This document shows, in pieces, positions 28,690 through 37,724 of a DNA stretch of 43,872 bases (its first letter is position 1; each line of letters begins with the position of its first letter). Location: positions 1 through 43,872 of the forward strand of contig CABXTT010000008.1 of the NCBI GenBank assembly GCA_902515155.1, written 5' to 3'. Under the pieces are notes generated by a model that saw nothing but the letters and a program-made list of their open reading frames with translations, ran no database searches and was not told where the DNA came from. Position numbers and translations under genes: made by a program. Source of the DNA: an uncultured SAR86 cluster bacterium (lineage in GTDB: Bacteria; Pseudomonadota; Gammaproteobacteria; Magnimaribacterales; D2472).

Positions 28690-29787
28690 TTATCTAACTT
28701 TTCTTATACTAAAAATTTCATTTTTGAAAAACATTCTTTCTTCTTTTAATATTGCAGCCCTAACTTTTTTATAAATTGTTGGTGACTTTTCAACAATCTG
28801 AATGTCTTTTTCTGGAATTTGACCAATATATAAAATATTTGCCCATTTAGAATCAACTCCATGTCCAAATAATTCGGTTACTGTTTGATCAGGACTTCTT
28901 CTAAATTTAAAAGAGTAGGGCTTAGGCTTTGAAAATGTGTATCTACTATTCTCACCAACAGGATTATTTTTAAGAAAATCAATTATGTCTTTGGCTTTAT
29001 TTGGAAATGGCTTTTTATCTTTATATGCAATCTTTAAAATTTTCTCTACAGTATCTTCACCACAAGAGTGAGTTACTAATAACCTACCAGATTTATTTAA
29101 AAGCCTCATTAGGGGGGCGATTACATTATTTACCTTTGTTTTTACAGCAGATGCAGCTCTATATGCTTGAGAAGCTATAATTAAGTCGTAGTTATTATTT
29201 TCATAGTCGTTATCGATAAAAGGTTCTAAATATCTTTTATGATCCTCTCTATATATTCTTATAAGACAAGGATTGGAATATGACGTTCTAGATTTATTAT
29301 CAATCTCAATGCCCCAATTCTTTTTTATAAAGTTATTAAGATTATTTATCTGAGTATGGAAATCAAAAGAATTATCTTCTTTTAAGATTAAATTATGAAC
29401 TTTAACTTTTTTATTTTTTATCTTATTTGCATTTTCAATATGCCCAAGCTCAGCAAATTTCACATTTGTCATAGTAACTAACAAATTAGGATGTTCTACA
29501 AATCTGTCAGGCATTTTTTCTAAAGTATTTTTAAGATCTTCATAACTTATTTCCTTACCAGTTATTAACAAGGAAGTGTATGGATGATATTTGTGAAAAG
29601 TTTTAATAACATTTGATTTGACTGTGCCATCACCTGTTCCAGCATCGAGGATTCTGAGGAAAGTTCTATTTTGAGGCATGCTCGCAATAAACGGTGTAAG
29701 CTCACTAGAAATTGCCCTTTTTTCACTAGTATTTTGAATAAATGATAAGTATTTCAGCCTATCATCAAAAAATCGTTTTTTACCCAT
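28690..29787 (-). CDS. SAM-dependent methyltransferase-like protein, substrate unknown
   Basis: LRILDAGTGDGTVKSNVI motif I-like Gly-rich loop; NNYDLIIASQAYRAA; LMRLLNKSGRLLVTHSCGED. Confidence 0.6.
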   Translation of the reverse strand: MGKKRFFDDRLKYLSFIQNTSEKRAISSELTPFIASMPQNRTFLRILDAGTGDGTVKSNVIKTFHKYHPYTSLLITGKEISYEDLKNTLEKMPDRFVEHPNLLVTMTNVKFAELGHIENANKIKNKKVKVHNLILKEDNSFDFHTQINNLNNFIKKNWGIEIDNKSRTSYSNPCLIRIYREDHKRYLEPFIDNDYENNNYDLIIASQAYRAASAVKTKVNNVIAPLMRLLNKSGRLLVTHSCGEDTVEKILKIAYKDKKPFPNKAKDIIDFLKNNPVGENSRYTFSKPKPYSFKFRRSPDQTVTELFGHGVDSKWANILYIGQIPEKDIQIVEKSPTIYKKVRAAILKEERMFFKNEIFSIRKVR

Positions 29788-29826
29788 ATTTTCCCTGTTT
29801 TTTATATCATATATTAATTTATAAAT

Positions 29827-29864
29827 AGCTCAATAATGCATTTACGAACGGGATAATTTGAGCT
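29827..29864. promoter_or_regulatory. Candidate operator: 7-bp inverted repeat AGCTCAA-N24-TTGAGCT in the divergent intergenic region
   Basis: Read directly; lies between methyltransferase-like (-) and DmdA/GcvT-like (+) genes; half-sites 31 bp apart. Confidence 0.3.
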
Positions 29865-29899
29865 TAAAATACGTAATTATTTACCTTAGGATTTAAAGC

Positions 29900-31057
29900 A
29901 TGAACCAACCATCTCAACTACCTCTTTTAATAGGCATTGGTGCGAGAACAAGGAAGTCTCCTTATTTTGATTCGACCATTAAGTATGGTGTAAGAGGATT
30001 TACAATTTATAACAAAATGTATTTACCAACTGGATTTTCAGATCCTGAAAAAGAATACGAAGCCTTGATTAATGATGTAACTTTTGGGGACTTTGCTGCA
30101 GAAAGACAAGTTGAAGTTACAGGACCTGATGCTTATGATTTTGTTAGGTATATTACCCCAAGAAACTTATCAAAGTGCGAGATTGGATACTGTAAATATA
30201 TCATTCTCACAGATCAACATGGTGGACTGATAAATGATGCATGTCTTCTAAGATTAGAACCAAATAAATTTTGGATCTCTCCAGGTGATGGTGATGTTTT
30301 GTTATGGCTTCAAGGTATTGCAATAAACTCAAATATGGATGTAAATATAGTGGAGCCTGATGTATCACCCTTGCAAATTAGTGGACCCAAATCTGGAAAA
30401 TTAATACAAAAACTTTTTAATGGAATTCATGACGACTTAGGTTATTACAAGGCAAGGGAAACAAACCTTGGAGATATACCAATGGTAATTGGAAGAACCG
30501 GATGGAGTGGTGAACTAAGCTATGAGCTTTATCTTCAAGATAGAAAAAAGGGGAATGAGCTTTTTGAAATTGTTCATGAGGCTGCAAAAGAGTTTAATGC
30601 TAAGGTCATTGCCCCAAATACCATTAGAACTATTGAAGGTGGGTTACTTTCATACGGAAGTGATTTTGGAAGAGAACATAATCCCTATACCATAGGTTTA
30701 GATAGGCTTGTTGATGTAGATCAAGACGTTGATTTTATTGGAAAAGATGCCTTAAAAAAAATCAAGGAAGATGGCCCTTCAGAAAAACTAGTAGGACTTG
30801 AGATTGATGGCGATCCCATAAGAAAGGCTCCAGAAAATTTTTGGCCTATTTTCGATACAAGTAAGAAAAAAGTTGGAAGATTGTCTAGATGTTTTTTCTC
30901 ACCCAGACTTCAAAGAAATATTGGTTTGGCAATTGTAGAAATCGATTATTCAGAACCAGGAACGGTAATGACCTTAGAGTCACCAAATGCGCATTTAAAT
31001 GCTACAGTATGTGAAATGCCTTGGTTCCCTGCAGAAAAAAATACAAACCTAGATTAA
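29900..31057 (+). CDS. DmdA/GcvT-family aminomethyltransferase (possible dimethylsulfoniopropionate demethylase)
   Basis: GDFAAERQVEVTGPDAYDFVRYITPRNLSKCEIGYCKYIILTDQHGGLINDAC; PLQISGPKS; GRTGWSGELSYELYL; RTIEGGLLSYGSDFG..NPYTIGLDRLVDVDQDVDFIGKDALKKI, resembling DmdA from memory. Confidence 0.8.
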   Translation: MNQPSQLPLLIGIGARTRKSPYFDSTIKYGVRGFTIYNKMYLPTGFSDPEKEYEALINDVTFGDFAAERQVEVTGPDAYDFVRYITPRNLSKCEIGYCKYIILTDQHGGLINDACLLRLEPNKFWISPGDGDVLLWLQGIAINSNMDVNIVEPDVSPLQISGPKSGKLIQKLFNGIHDDLGYYKARETNLGDIPMVIGRTGWSGELSYELYLQDRKKGNELFEIVHEAAKEFNAKVIAPNTIRTIEGGLLSYGSDFGREHNPYTIGLDRLVDVDQDVDFIGKDALKKIKEDGPSEKLVGLEIDGDPIRKAPENFWPIFDTSKKKVGRLSRCFFSPRLQRNIGLAIVEIDYSEPGTVMTLESPNAHLNATVCEMPWFPAEKNTNLD

Positions 31058-31059
31058 AT

Positions 31060-31572
31060 ATGAATATTAAATATAGTCTATTAATTTTATTTCTTACTAT
31101 ATCTATGAATACCTTATCCAATATCTCAAATAATCCATCAAATTGGTATATCGTTACCGATCAAGTAATGGGGGGGAAATCAGAATTAAAGGTAGACGTT
31201 AACGATGGAGTTTTTAGCCTCAACGGTTACGTGACGACAGTAAACAATGGTGGATTTGTGAGACTTGCACATAGCCCAAAAAATGTTGATAAAGAGGTAA
31301 AAGGTATTCGTTTTATGGCAAAAGGCAACAACGAAATTTATGAGGTGCATGTAACAATGCAAGGTTTGAGAATGCCGCCTTGGGCTTACCATAGCTCAAC
31401 TTTTGATGTTAATGCAGAATGGAAGATGCTTGAGATTAACTTTTCTGACTTTGAAAAAAAATCGGGTGTATCTTCTAAACTTCGACCCAATAATATAAGG
31501 GATATTAGTTTTGCTGGATATGGAAGAGATTTTGATGTCGATCTTCAAGTCAAAGAAATAAGCTTTTATTAA
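31060..31572 (+). CDS. CIA30-family protein, probably exported
   Basis: NWYIVTDQVMGGKSELKV..GGFVRLAHSPKN..VKGIRFMAKGN..WKMLEINFSDFE; signal-like N-terminus from the ATG at 31060. Confidence 0.82.
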   Translation: MNIKYSLLILFLTISMNTLSNISNNPSNWYIVTDQVMGGKSELKVDVNDGVFSLNGYVTTVNNGGFVRLAHSPKNVDKEVKGIRFMAKGNNEIYEVHVTMQGLRMPPWAYHSSTFDVNAEWKMLEINFSDFEKKSGVSSKLRPNNIRDISFAGYGRDFDVDLQVKEISFY

Positions 31573-31575
31573 AAA

Positions 31576-32031
31576 ATGTTTTCATCTAAGGATAAGCTTT
31601 TTATGGAAAGAGCTATTGAATTAGCTAAAGAATGTTTTGATGAGGGAGAGGTTCCAGTAGGCGCAGTAATTGTTAAGGATGAAAAAATTACAGGCGAGGG
31701 TAAAAATAAAGTAATATTTGAAAATGATGTGACCTCACATGCAGAAATTAATGCAATAAGAGATGCGTCGAAAACTATTCAGAATTATAGACTTAATGAT
31801 TGCTCTATGTACGTAACATTAGAGCCTTGTCACATGTGCTCAAAGGCTATTGTTGATGCCAGAATTGATAGGATAGTCTTTGCTGCTCCTGAACCCAAGA
31901 CGGGGTCTTTAATATCAATTGATAACTTATATGAAAGGATTAAATTTAATCACCAAGTAAAGTTCGAATATGGCTTACTTGAAGAAGAAAGTGCAAACCT
32001 TTTAAAAAATTTTTTTAAAGAACGAAGGTAA
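31576..32031 (+). CDS. tadA: tRNA-specific adenosine deaminase
   Basis: VPVGAVIVKDEKI; SHAEINAIRDA; MYVTLEPCHMCSKAIVDARIDRIVFAA. Confidence 0.94.
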   Translation: MFSSKDKLFMERAIELAKECFDEGEVPVGAVIVKDEKITGEGKNKVIFENDVTSHAEINAIRDASKTIQNYRLNDCSMYVTLEPCHMCSKAIVDARIDRIVFAAPEPKTGSLISIDNLYERIKFNHQVKFEYGLLEEESANLLKNFFKERR

Positions 32032-32036
32032 TTTAT

Positions 32037-32522
32037 TCAATCTAAATATTTTTCCATTGAGCTGTGTGGAATTTTGATATCAGATTCGTAAGGGCCTGTT
32101 TCAAGATACCCTAAAGAGGCATAAAAACTTATAGCTTCTGACCTTGCGTTTAAAACCATTTTCTTGGCACCTTGTAAAAGTGCTTTTGATTCAAGCTCAT
32201 TTATCATTGCTTTTCCAATGCCTTGTCTTCTTAACTCTGAAGAAACTCCCATATATCTTATCTGAGCTTCAGTTGAAGAATTCATATGAAGTCTGCCACA
32301 TGAAACAATATTATTTTTATTGTCGATACCCATTAAATGCAAACTAATGTCTTCAAGATTATCCTTAAGAGGTATATGTGATAGTTTTAAGGGTTTTCTT
32401 AAAACATCCCACCTAAAACTATCGTAGTTTTGCCATTCTTCTTTTGTAAGAGGCGATCTAATTTTATAACTTTCTTTCAATTTAATGATTTTTATAATTC
32501 TAGGTCTACCCAGACTGGACAA
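32037..32522 (-). CDS. GNAT-family N-acetyltransferase (start uncertain; TTG at 32480 would avoid overlap with xthA)
   Basis: IRYMGVSSELRRQGIGKAMINELESKA acetyl-CoA motif; SEAISFYASLGYLETG. Confidence 0.85.
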   Translation of the reverse strand: MSSLGRPRIIKIIKLKESYKIRSPLTKEEWQNYDSFRWDVLRKPLKLSHIPLKDNLEDISLHLMGIDNKNNIVSCGRLHMNSSTEAQIRYMGVSSELRRQGIGKAMINELESKALLQGAKKMVLNARSEAISFYASLGYLETGPYESDIKIPHSSMEKYLD

Positions 32523-33304
32523 TGATCAGATGGTTTTTTAAGTGCTCTAGAATCGTAATCTATACCAACATCTTTAATAGAACCTTTTAAATTATCTGAA
32601 ACAAGAATATGGTCTATTCTAAGTCCTCTTTTTGGATCATCATCAAACATCTTAGACCTATAATCAAACCATGAATATATACTAGATTCATCTGGATATT
32701 TAAGTCTCCATGAGTCTATAAAGCCAATGTCTTTAATGCTGTTCCACATTTCTCTTTCTTGAGGTTGAAAAGAAGTTTTACCATCCCTTAACCACCTTTT
32801 CATATTTTCAGGACCAATACCTATGTCAATATCTTCTGGAGCAACGTTAAAGTCTCCCATAATAATAAGGTTTTTTTGTTTCCTTTTTAAAGTTTTTATA
32901 TGCGAATTTAAATCATCGTAGTATTTAATTTTTTTAGGGAATTTTGTTTCATGATTAATATTTTCACCTTGAGGAAAGTAACCATTCATTATAGTTATTT
33001 CATTGCCATTAGATGAAAAAGTACATTCTATAAATCTTTTTTGATCTTCTTCAGAATCTTTTTTAAAACCTTTAATTGTCTTAATAGGTTTTTTTTTACT
33101 TAAAAAAGCAACACCATAATGACCTTTCTGCCCCCAATATTCTGGATGATATCCAATCTCTTCTATCACCTCCAATGGGAAATCTGGATCATTTACTTTT
33201 GTTTCTTGAAGACCAATAACATCAGGGTCAAGCGTATCTCGCAAATGTATAAGTTGGTGCGGTCTTGCCCTAATACTGTTTATATTAAATGAAACAATTC
33301 TCAT
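32492..33304 (-). CDS. xthA: Exodeoxyribonuclease III family
   Basis: MRIVSFNINSIRAR; IGLQETKV; NLIIMGDFNVAPEDIDI; RGLRIDHILVS; PSDHCPVWVDL. Confidence 0.94.
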   Translation of the reverse strand: MRIVSFNINSIRARPHQLIHLRDTLDPDVIGLQETKVNDPDFPLEVIEEIGYHPEYWGQKGHYGVAFLSKKKPIKTIKGFKKDSEEDQKRFIECTFSSNGNEITIMNGYFPQGENINHETKFPKKIKYYDDLNSHIKTLKRKQKNLIIMGDFNVAPEDIDIGIGPENMKRWLRDGKTSFQPQEREMWNSIKDIGFIDSWRLKYPDESSIYSWFDYRSKMFDDDPKRGLRIDHILVSDNLKGSIKDVGIDYDSRALKKPSDHCPVWVDLEL

Positions 33305-33308
33305 ACTT

Positions 33309-35384
33309 CTAGTTTACTTTACTAACAATAATTTTTTTATCTAAATTTAAAAAATCTTTAGCAATATTTAATGATTCTATTAAAAGATAGTCTTTATCAA
33401 GATCAATAGAATCAGTTGAATCTATAACTTCTTCGTCATTACTTTTTTGAAACTCTTCATAAGAGGAAAATGGCATTAATTCAAGAGCAGTTCTTCTTTT
33501 ATTTTCTACATCTAATAACCATGATCTTCTTATATCTTTTTCAGACTTTCTTTCATTAAAATTTAAGGTTAAGAGTTTTTTACTTTTATTTTGATCGTAT
33601 CTTTTTCTTACATCTTTTAAATATATCAAGTTTGGTTCTTCTTTTAGTCTGGTCAAATAATGTTCTTTAAGATTATTTACTTTATTTGGATCTAAGTTAA
33701 ATTTTTTGTATCTATAAGGTTTCACAGTATCCCATTCAAGCGCTGTGGGATATGAGCTTTCTCCTATTGTTTCAATATCCCATGTCGAGGCTAGCTCTAT
33801 ATCTGGGATCACTCCTTTATTTTGAGTACTAGTTCCATTTATCCGATAGTATTTCGATTCAGTAATTTTTATCTGTCCTTGAGATAGATTTTCTAAACTC
33901 TGAACAGTTCCCTTGCCAAATGTTCTTTGCCCAACTACTAAACCTCTTTGGTAGTCTTGAATAGCGCCTGCAACAATTTCTGATGCCGATGCTGAATAAC
34001 GATTAACTAAAACAACTAACGGTTTTTCCCATACCTGTTTTGCTCTGCTAGCGCCATAAGGTTGTATGTATCCAGCCTTATGTTTGACTTGAACTGTTGG
34101 CCCAGAAGCAACAAATAACCCAATTATTTTATTAGCTTCCATCAAAGCTCCGCCGCCATTGTTTCTCAGATCCAAAACCAAAGCATCAACATTTTCATTA
34201 TTAAATTTTTCTAATATTTTTTTTACGTCTCCACTACTACTTTTATAATCATCCTCTCGTTTTTGGTATGCATTAAAGTCTATGTAAAAAGAAGGCAAAT
34301 CAATAATACCAATTTTATTTCCATAATTATTTGTAAAGATTTTTGATTTTGCTGCACGATCTTCAAGTTTTATTTCTTCTCTTTTAAGAGTTACTATTTT
34401 TCTTTCGTTATCAGAAGATTTAGCTGAAATAAATTCTATTTCAACCTCAGTACCAGCTTGTCCTCTAATAAGATCAACCACTTCGTCAATTCGCCATCCA
34501 ATTACATCAATATATTTTGTATCTATGCTATTTTTTTGACGAATTCTAGTTATTCTATCCTCAGGCTCAATTTTTCCAGATTTTTCAGCTGGGCCACCAG
34601 GCACCAAACTTACTATAGTCGTATAATCGTCTTCTATTCCTAGAAGGGCTCCAATTCCTTCAAGTTTAAGACTCATATTCATATCAAAATCCTCAGCAGA
34701 TCTTGGAGATAAATATGATGAATGAGGATCAAATTGATTGGCTAGTGCATTCATGGCAATAGAGAAAATATCTTCCTCTTTTTGTTGCTGAATTCTCCTT
34801 ATTCTATTTTTATATCTTTTAATCAAATCTGCCTTTGGTTGGTCTGATAATTTATCTGCGATCATTGTTATTAAAAGATCATTTTTTGTTTGAAGCCTCC
34901 ATGATTCTTCGAGCTCATCATCATTTATTGACCATTGGTTATCATCGTAATAAATATCTATAAATTCATTTTTGGTGAAATCAAATGAATCTTTATTAAT
35001 CATTTTTATTTGATACTCTGAAAAATTAATAAGTTTTTTAAAATATAAATTAATTACCGCATAAGCAGTATCTATATCAAAATCATTTTCTTTAAATGCT
35101 AATGATCGGGCTATAAATGTATTCACTTCTGATTGAGTGAAATAAAATTTATTTTCATCAAGTTTATCTATTAAATTTTTTATGTAATTTTCATTGAATC
35201 TTTCATCTACCAAGCTCTTGATGTAATGATCTTTTTTAAGTTTTTTCAAAATCTCGTTACTTAATGTTATTTTTTCAGCAGTAAGATTTGTAGATACATA
35301 CTCCTGAGGTTCATATACTTCACTACTGCAGGAAATTAAAAAAAAGAATATTAATATCTGTGATTTAGCTAAATTTTTTAACAT
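33309..35384 (-). CDS. prc: Carboxy-terminal processing (tail-specific) protease, predicted lipoprotein
   Basis: Lipobox-like FFFLISCSS; PDZ region VSLVPGGPAEKSGKIEPEDRI; S41 catalytic NRYSASASEIVAGAIQDYQRGLVVGQRTFGKGTVQ. Confidence 0.93.
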   Translation of the reverse strand: MLKNLAKSQILIFFFLISCSSEVYEPQEYVSTNLTAEKITLSNEILKKLKKDHYIKSLVDERFNENYIKNLIDKLDENKFYFTQSEVNTFIARSLAFKENDFDIDTAYAVINLYFKKLINFSEYQIKMINKDSFDFTKNEFIDIYYDDNQWSINDDELEESWRLQTKNDLLITMIADKLSDQPKADLIKRYKNRIRRIQQQKEEDIFSIAMNALANQFDPHSSYLSPRSAEDFDMNMSLKLEGIGALLGIEDDYTTIVSLVPGGPAEKSGKIEPEDRITRIRQKNSIDTKYIDVIGWRIDEVVDLIRGQAGTEVEIEFISAKSSDNERKIVTLKREEIKLEDRAAKSKIFTNNYGNKIGIIDLPSFYIDFNAYQKREDDYKSSSGDVKKILEKFNNENVDALVLDLRNNGGGALMEANKIIGLFVASGPTVQVKHKAGYIQPYGASRAKQVWEKPLVVLVNRYSASASEIVAGAIQDYQRGLVVGQRTFGKGTVQSLENLSQGQIKITESKYYRINGTSTQNKGVIPDIELASTWDIETIGESSYPTALEWDTVKPYRYKKFNLDPNKVNNLKEHYLTRLKEEPNLIYLKDVRKRYDQNKSKKLLTLNFNERKSEKDIRRSWLLDVENKRRTALELMPFSSYEEFQKSNDEEVIDSTDSIDLDKDYLLIESLNIAKDFLNLDKKIIVSKVN

Positions 35385-35392
35385 GAATATAA

Positions 35393-36481
35393 TTAGAAAT
35401 TTTGAATTCTGGCAGCTTCTTCCCTAATAACTTCAGGGGCGCCAAGTGTTTGTCTATTTACTCCAATCCTTTTAAACCAATAGTGAACTCCCATAAGGTC
35501 AGTGAAACCCATACCACCATGTACTTCAGTTGCCTTTTTTCCAATTGTTTTTGAAACTTCAGATACATGTGATTTGGCATGACATGCCATTAGTCGTGAT
35601 TCATCTGGAGAATTATCAAAACAATGAGCTGCATGCCAAACTAGAGCATAGCAAGGCTCCAAATCTGCTGCCATCTCTGCACACATATGCTTAACAGCCT
35701 GAAAAGATCCAATTACTCTATTAAATTGCTTTCTTTCTTTAGAATATTCAACAGCTTTATCAATTAAAGCCTGTGATGCCCCAAGACTATCCGCAGCTAA
35801 AATTATTCTTCCTGCATCAATACTCTTGTCAATAGCTTCTTTGCTTGTAGATGTTAATTCAAGAATATCTATGTCTACATCTTTTAATTGAACTTCTAAA
35901 AAATTTCTGGTTTTATCAACAGCTACTAATTCAGTTATTTCAATTCCACTGGAACTTGATTCTACAATGCCAATCATTCCATTTTTATCTGAAAACATTA
36001 AATGAGATGCATCCTTGGCATCTATTACAAACAAAGCACGACCAGATATCTTATTATCGTTAATAGAAATATTTGCATTATCCCTGGCACCTATATATTC
36101 AGAAAAACCAACACCAATTCGCATCGAGTTTTCTGACATTTTGATCAAGTAATTATTTTTTTGTTCTTTATTTCCTCCATGCATGATTGCTAATGGAGCC
36201 ATGATATATGATCCAGCAAAAGGAATTGGACCAAGACCTTCGCCAAGACTTTGACTTACAGCTGTAGCAAATAATAAATCTAGCCCTAGACCTCCATATT
36301 GTTCTGGTATTAATAGAGAACTCAAACCTAAATTTAATAACCCATCATGAATTTCTTGTTGAATTTCGTTGGCTTCACCTTCAGTAATTTTTCTAATAAC
36401 ATCCAGATTTGATTGATCTTCAAGGAACTTAGAAACATTCTCTTGAAAAAAAATTTGATCTTCTGATAATCCAAAATACAT
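35393..36481 (-). CDS. Acyl-CoA dehydrogenase-family protein, apparently lacking a catalytic Glu
   Basis: ACAD layout: GLSSLLIPEQYGGLGLD, YSKERKQFNRVIGSFQAVKHMCAEM, ATEVHGGMGFTDLMGVHYWFKR. Confidence 0.9.
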   Translation of the reverse strand: MYFGLSEDQIFFQENVSKFLEDQSNLDVIRKITEGEANEIQQEIHDGLLNLGLSSLLIPEQYGGLGLDLLFATAVSQSLGEGLGPIPFAGSYIMAPLAIMHGGNKEQKNNYLIKMSENSMRIGVGFSEYIGARDNANISINDNKISGRALFVIDAKDASHLMFSDKNGMIGIVESSSSGIEITELVAVDKTRNFLEVQLKDVDIDILELTSTSKEAIDKSIDAGRIILAADSLGASQALIDKAVEYSKERKQFNRVIGSFQAVKHMCAEMAADLEPCYALVWHAAHCFDNSPDESRLMACHAKSHVSEVSKTIGKKATEVHGGMGFTDLMGVHYWFKRIGVNRQTLGAPEVIREEAARIQNF

Positions 36482-36483
36482 TT

Positions 36484-37707
36484 TTAATTTCCTTGAACTT
36501 TTGGTTCTCTTGGCATTCCTAAACCTCTTTCAGAAATAATATTTTTCTGGATTTGGCTTGTTCCACCACCTATGATTAGTCCTAAATAATACATATATAA
36601 GAATTGCCATGAGCCTCCATCTCTAAGGTTGGGACTATCTTCATACAATGTTCCAAGTTCGCCCATTATGTCTACAGCAAAGCCCTCAAGCTCATGCCTT
36701 AATTCTGTTCCAACTAATTTTTGTATCATTCCAGCAATTTTTGTATCTTGCCCCTTATTAATTTTTGAAGATAGAACTCTTAATGAATTTGATTGGAATG
36801 CAGTAACTTTTGCTTGTATTGCAATTAGTTTATCTCTGTAGACAGGAATATCGATTAGTCTTTTGCCATCAATAGTTTCTTTCTTCATTCTATTTATTAA
36901 AGAGTTCACTCTATTCATTGTTGCATTAGGATCTGTTAAGGCTCCTCTTTCATGACCTAAGGTAGCATTGGCTACTGCCCATCCTTCTCCTCTTTTACCA
37001 ATAATATTACCTTCTGGCACTGTCACATCCGTAAAAAATACTTCATTAAAACCAGGCTTAAGTGTCATATCAACTAAAGGCCTAATTTCAAGTCCTGGAG
37101 TATCCATTGGAATTAAAATATAACTAATTCCTGCATGCTTTTGAGCATCAGGTTCAGTTCTAACTAGACAAAACATCATCTGAGAAAACTGAGCAGTACT
37201 TGTCCATATTTTTTGACCATTTATTACCCAATTTCCGTCTATAAGTTCACCTTTAGTCTGAAGACTGGCTAGATCACTACCTGCATTAGGTTCTGAATAA
37301 CCTTGGCACCAAATCATTTCACCACGAAGTGTTGGTTTTATGTATTGTTTTTTTTGTTCTTCTGTCCCAAGTTCCAATAAAGTGGGAACAAGCATATCTA
37401 TTCCTTGACCTCCCATAGCAGATGGTATTTTTGCATTAGAAAATTCTGTAGCAATTATCCTATTTTTTATAATATCGCTTTCACCACCATAACCTCCATA
37501 TTCTTTTGGAACTGATCTTGCTGTATATCCTTTTTCAATGAGTATAGATTGCCATTCTGATCTTTTAATGGTTTTGCCATTAGATTCAAAATTTTGAGAC
37601 ATGGGTGTTTTAGCAGCATCACTAAAATTAATTCCATGCCATTCTTTACAAAAATCTTGAACTTCAATTTTGAAGTCCTCATATTGAGACCCGTAATTTA
37701 AATCCAT
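36484..37707 (-). CDS. Acyl-CoA dehydrogenase
   Basis: WCQGYSEPNAGSDLASLQTKGELIDGNWVINGQKIWTS; ATLGHERGA; GGGTSQIQKNIISERGLGMPR. Confidence 0.94.
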   Translation of the reverse strand: MDLNYGSQYEDFKIEVQDFCKEWHGINFSDAAKTPMSQNFESNGKTIKRSEWQSILIEKGYTARSVPKEYGGYGGESDIIKNRIIATEFSNAKIPSAMGGQGIDMLVPTLLELGTEEQKKQYIKPTLRGEMIWCQGYSEPNAGSDLASLQTKGELIDGNWVINGQKIWTSTAQFSQMMFCLVRTEPDAQKHAGISYILIPMDTPGLEIRPLVDMTLKPGFNEVFFTDVTVPEGNIIGKRGEGWAVANATLGHERGALTDPNATMNRVNSLINRMKKETIDGKRLIDIPVYRDKLIAIQAKVTAFQSNSLRVLSSKINKGQDTKIAGMIQKLVGTELRHELEGFAVDIMGELGTLYEDSPNLRDGGSWQFLYMYYLGLIIGGGTSQIQKNIISERGLGMPREPKVQGN

Positions 37708-37724
37708 TGAGTTTTCTCCATATA

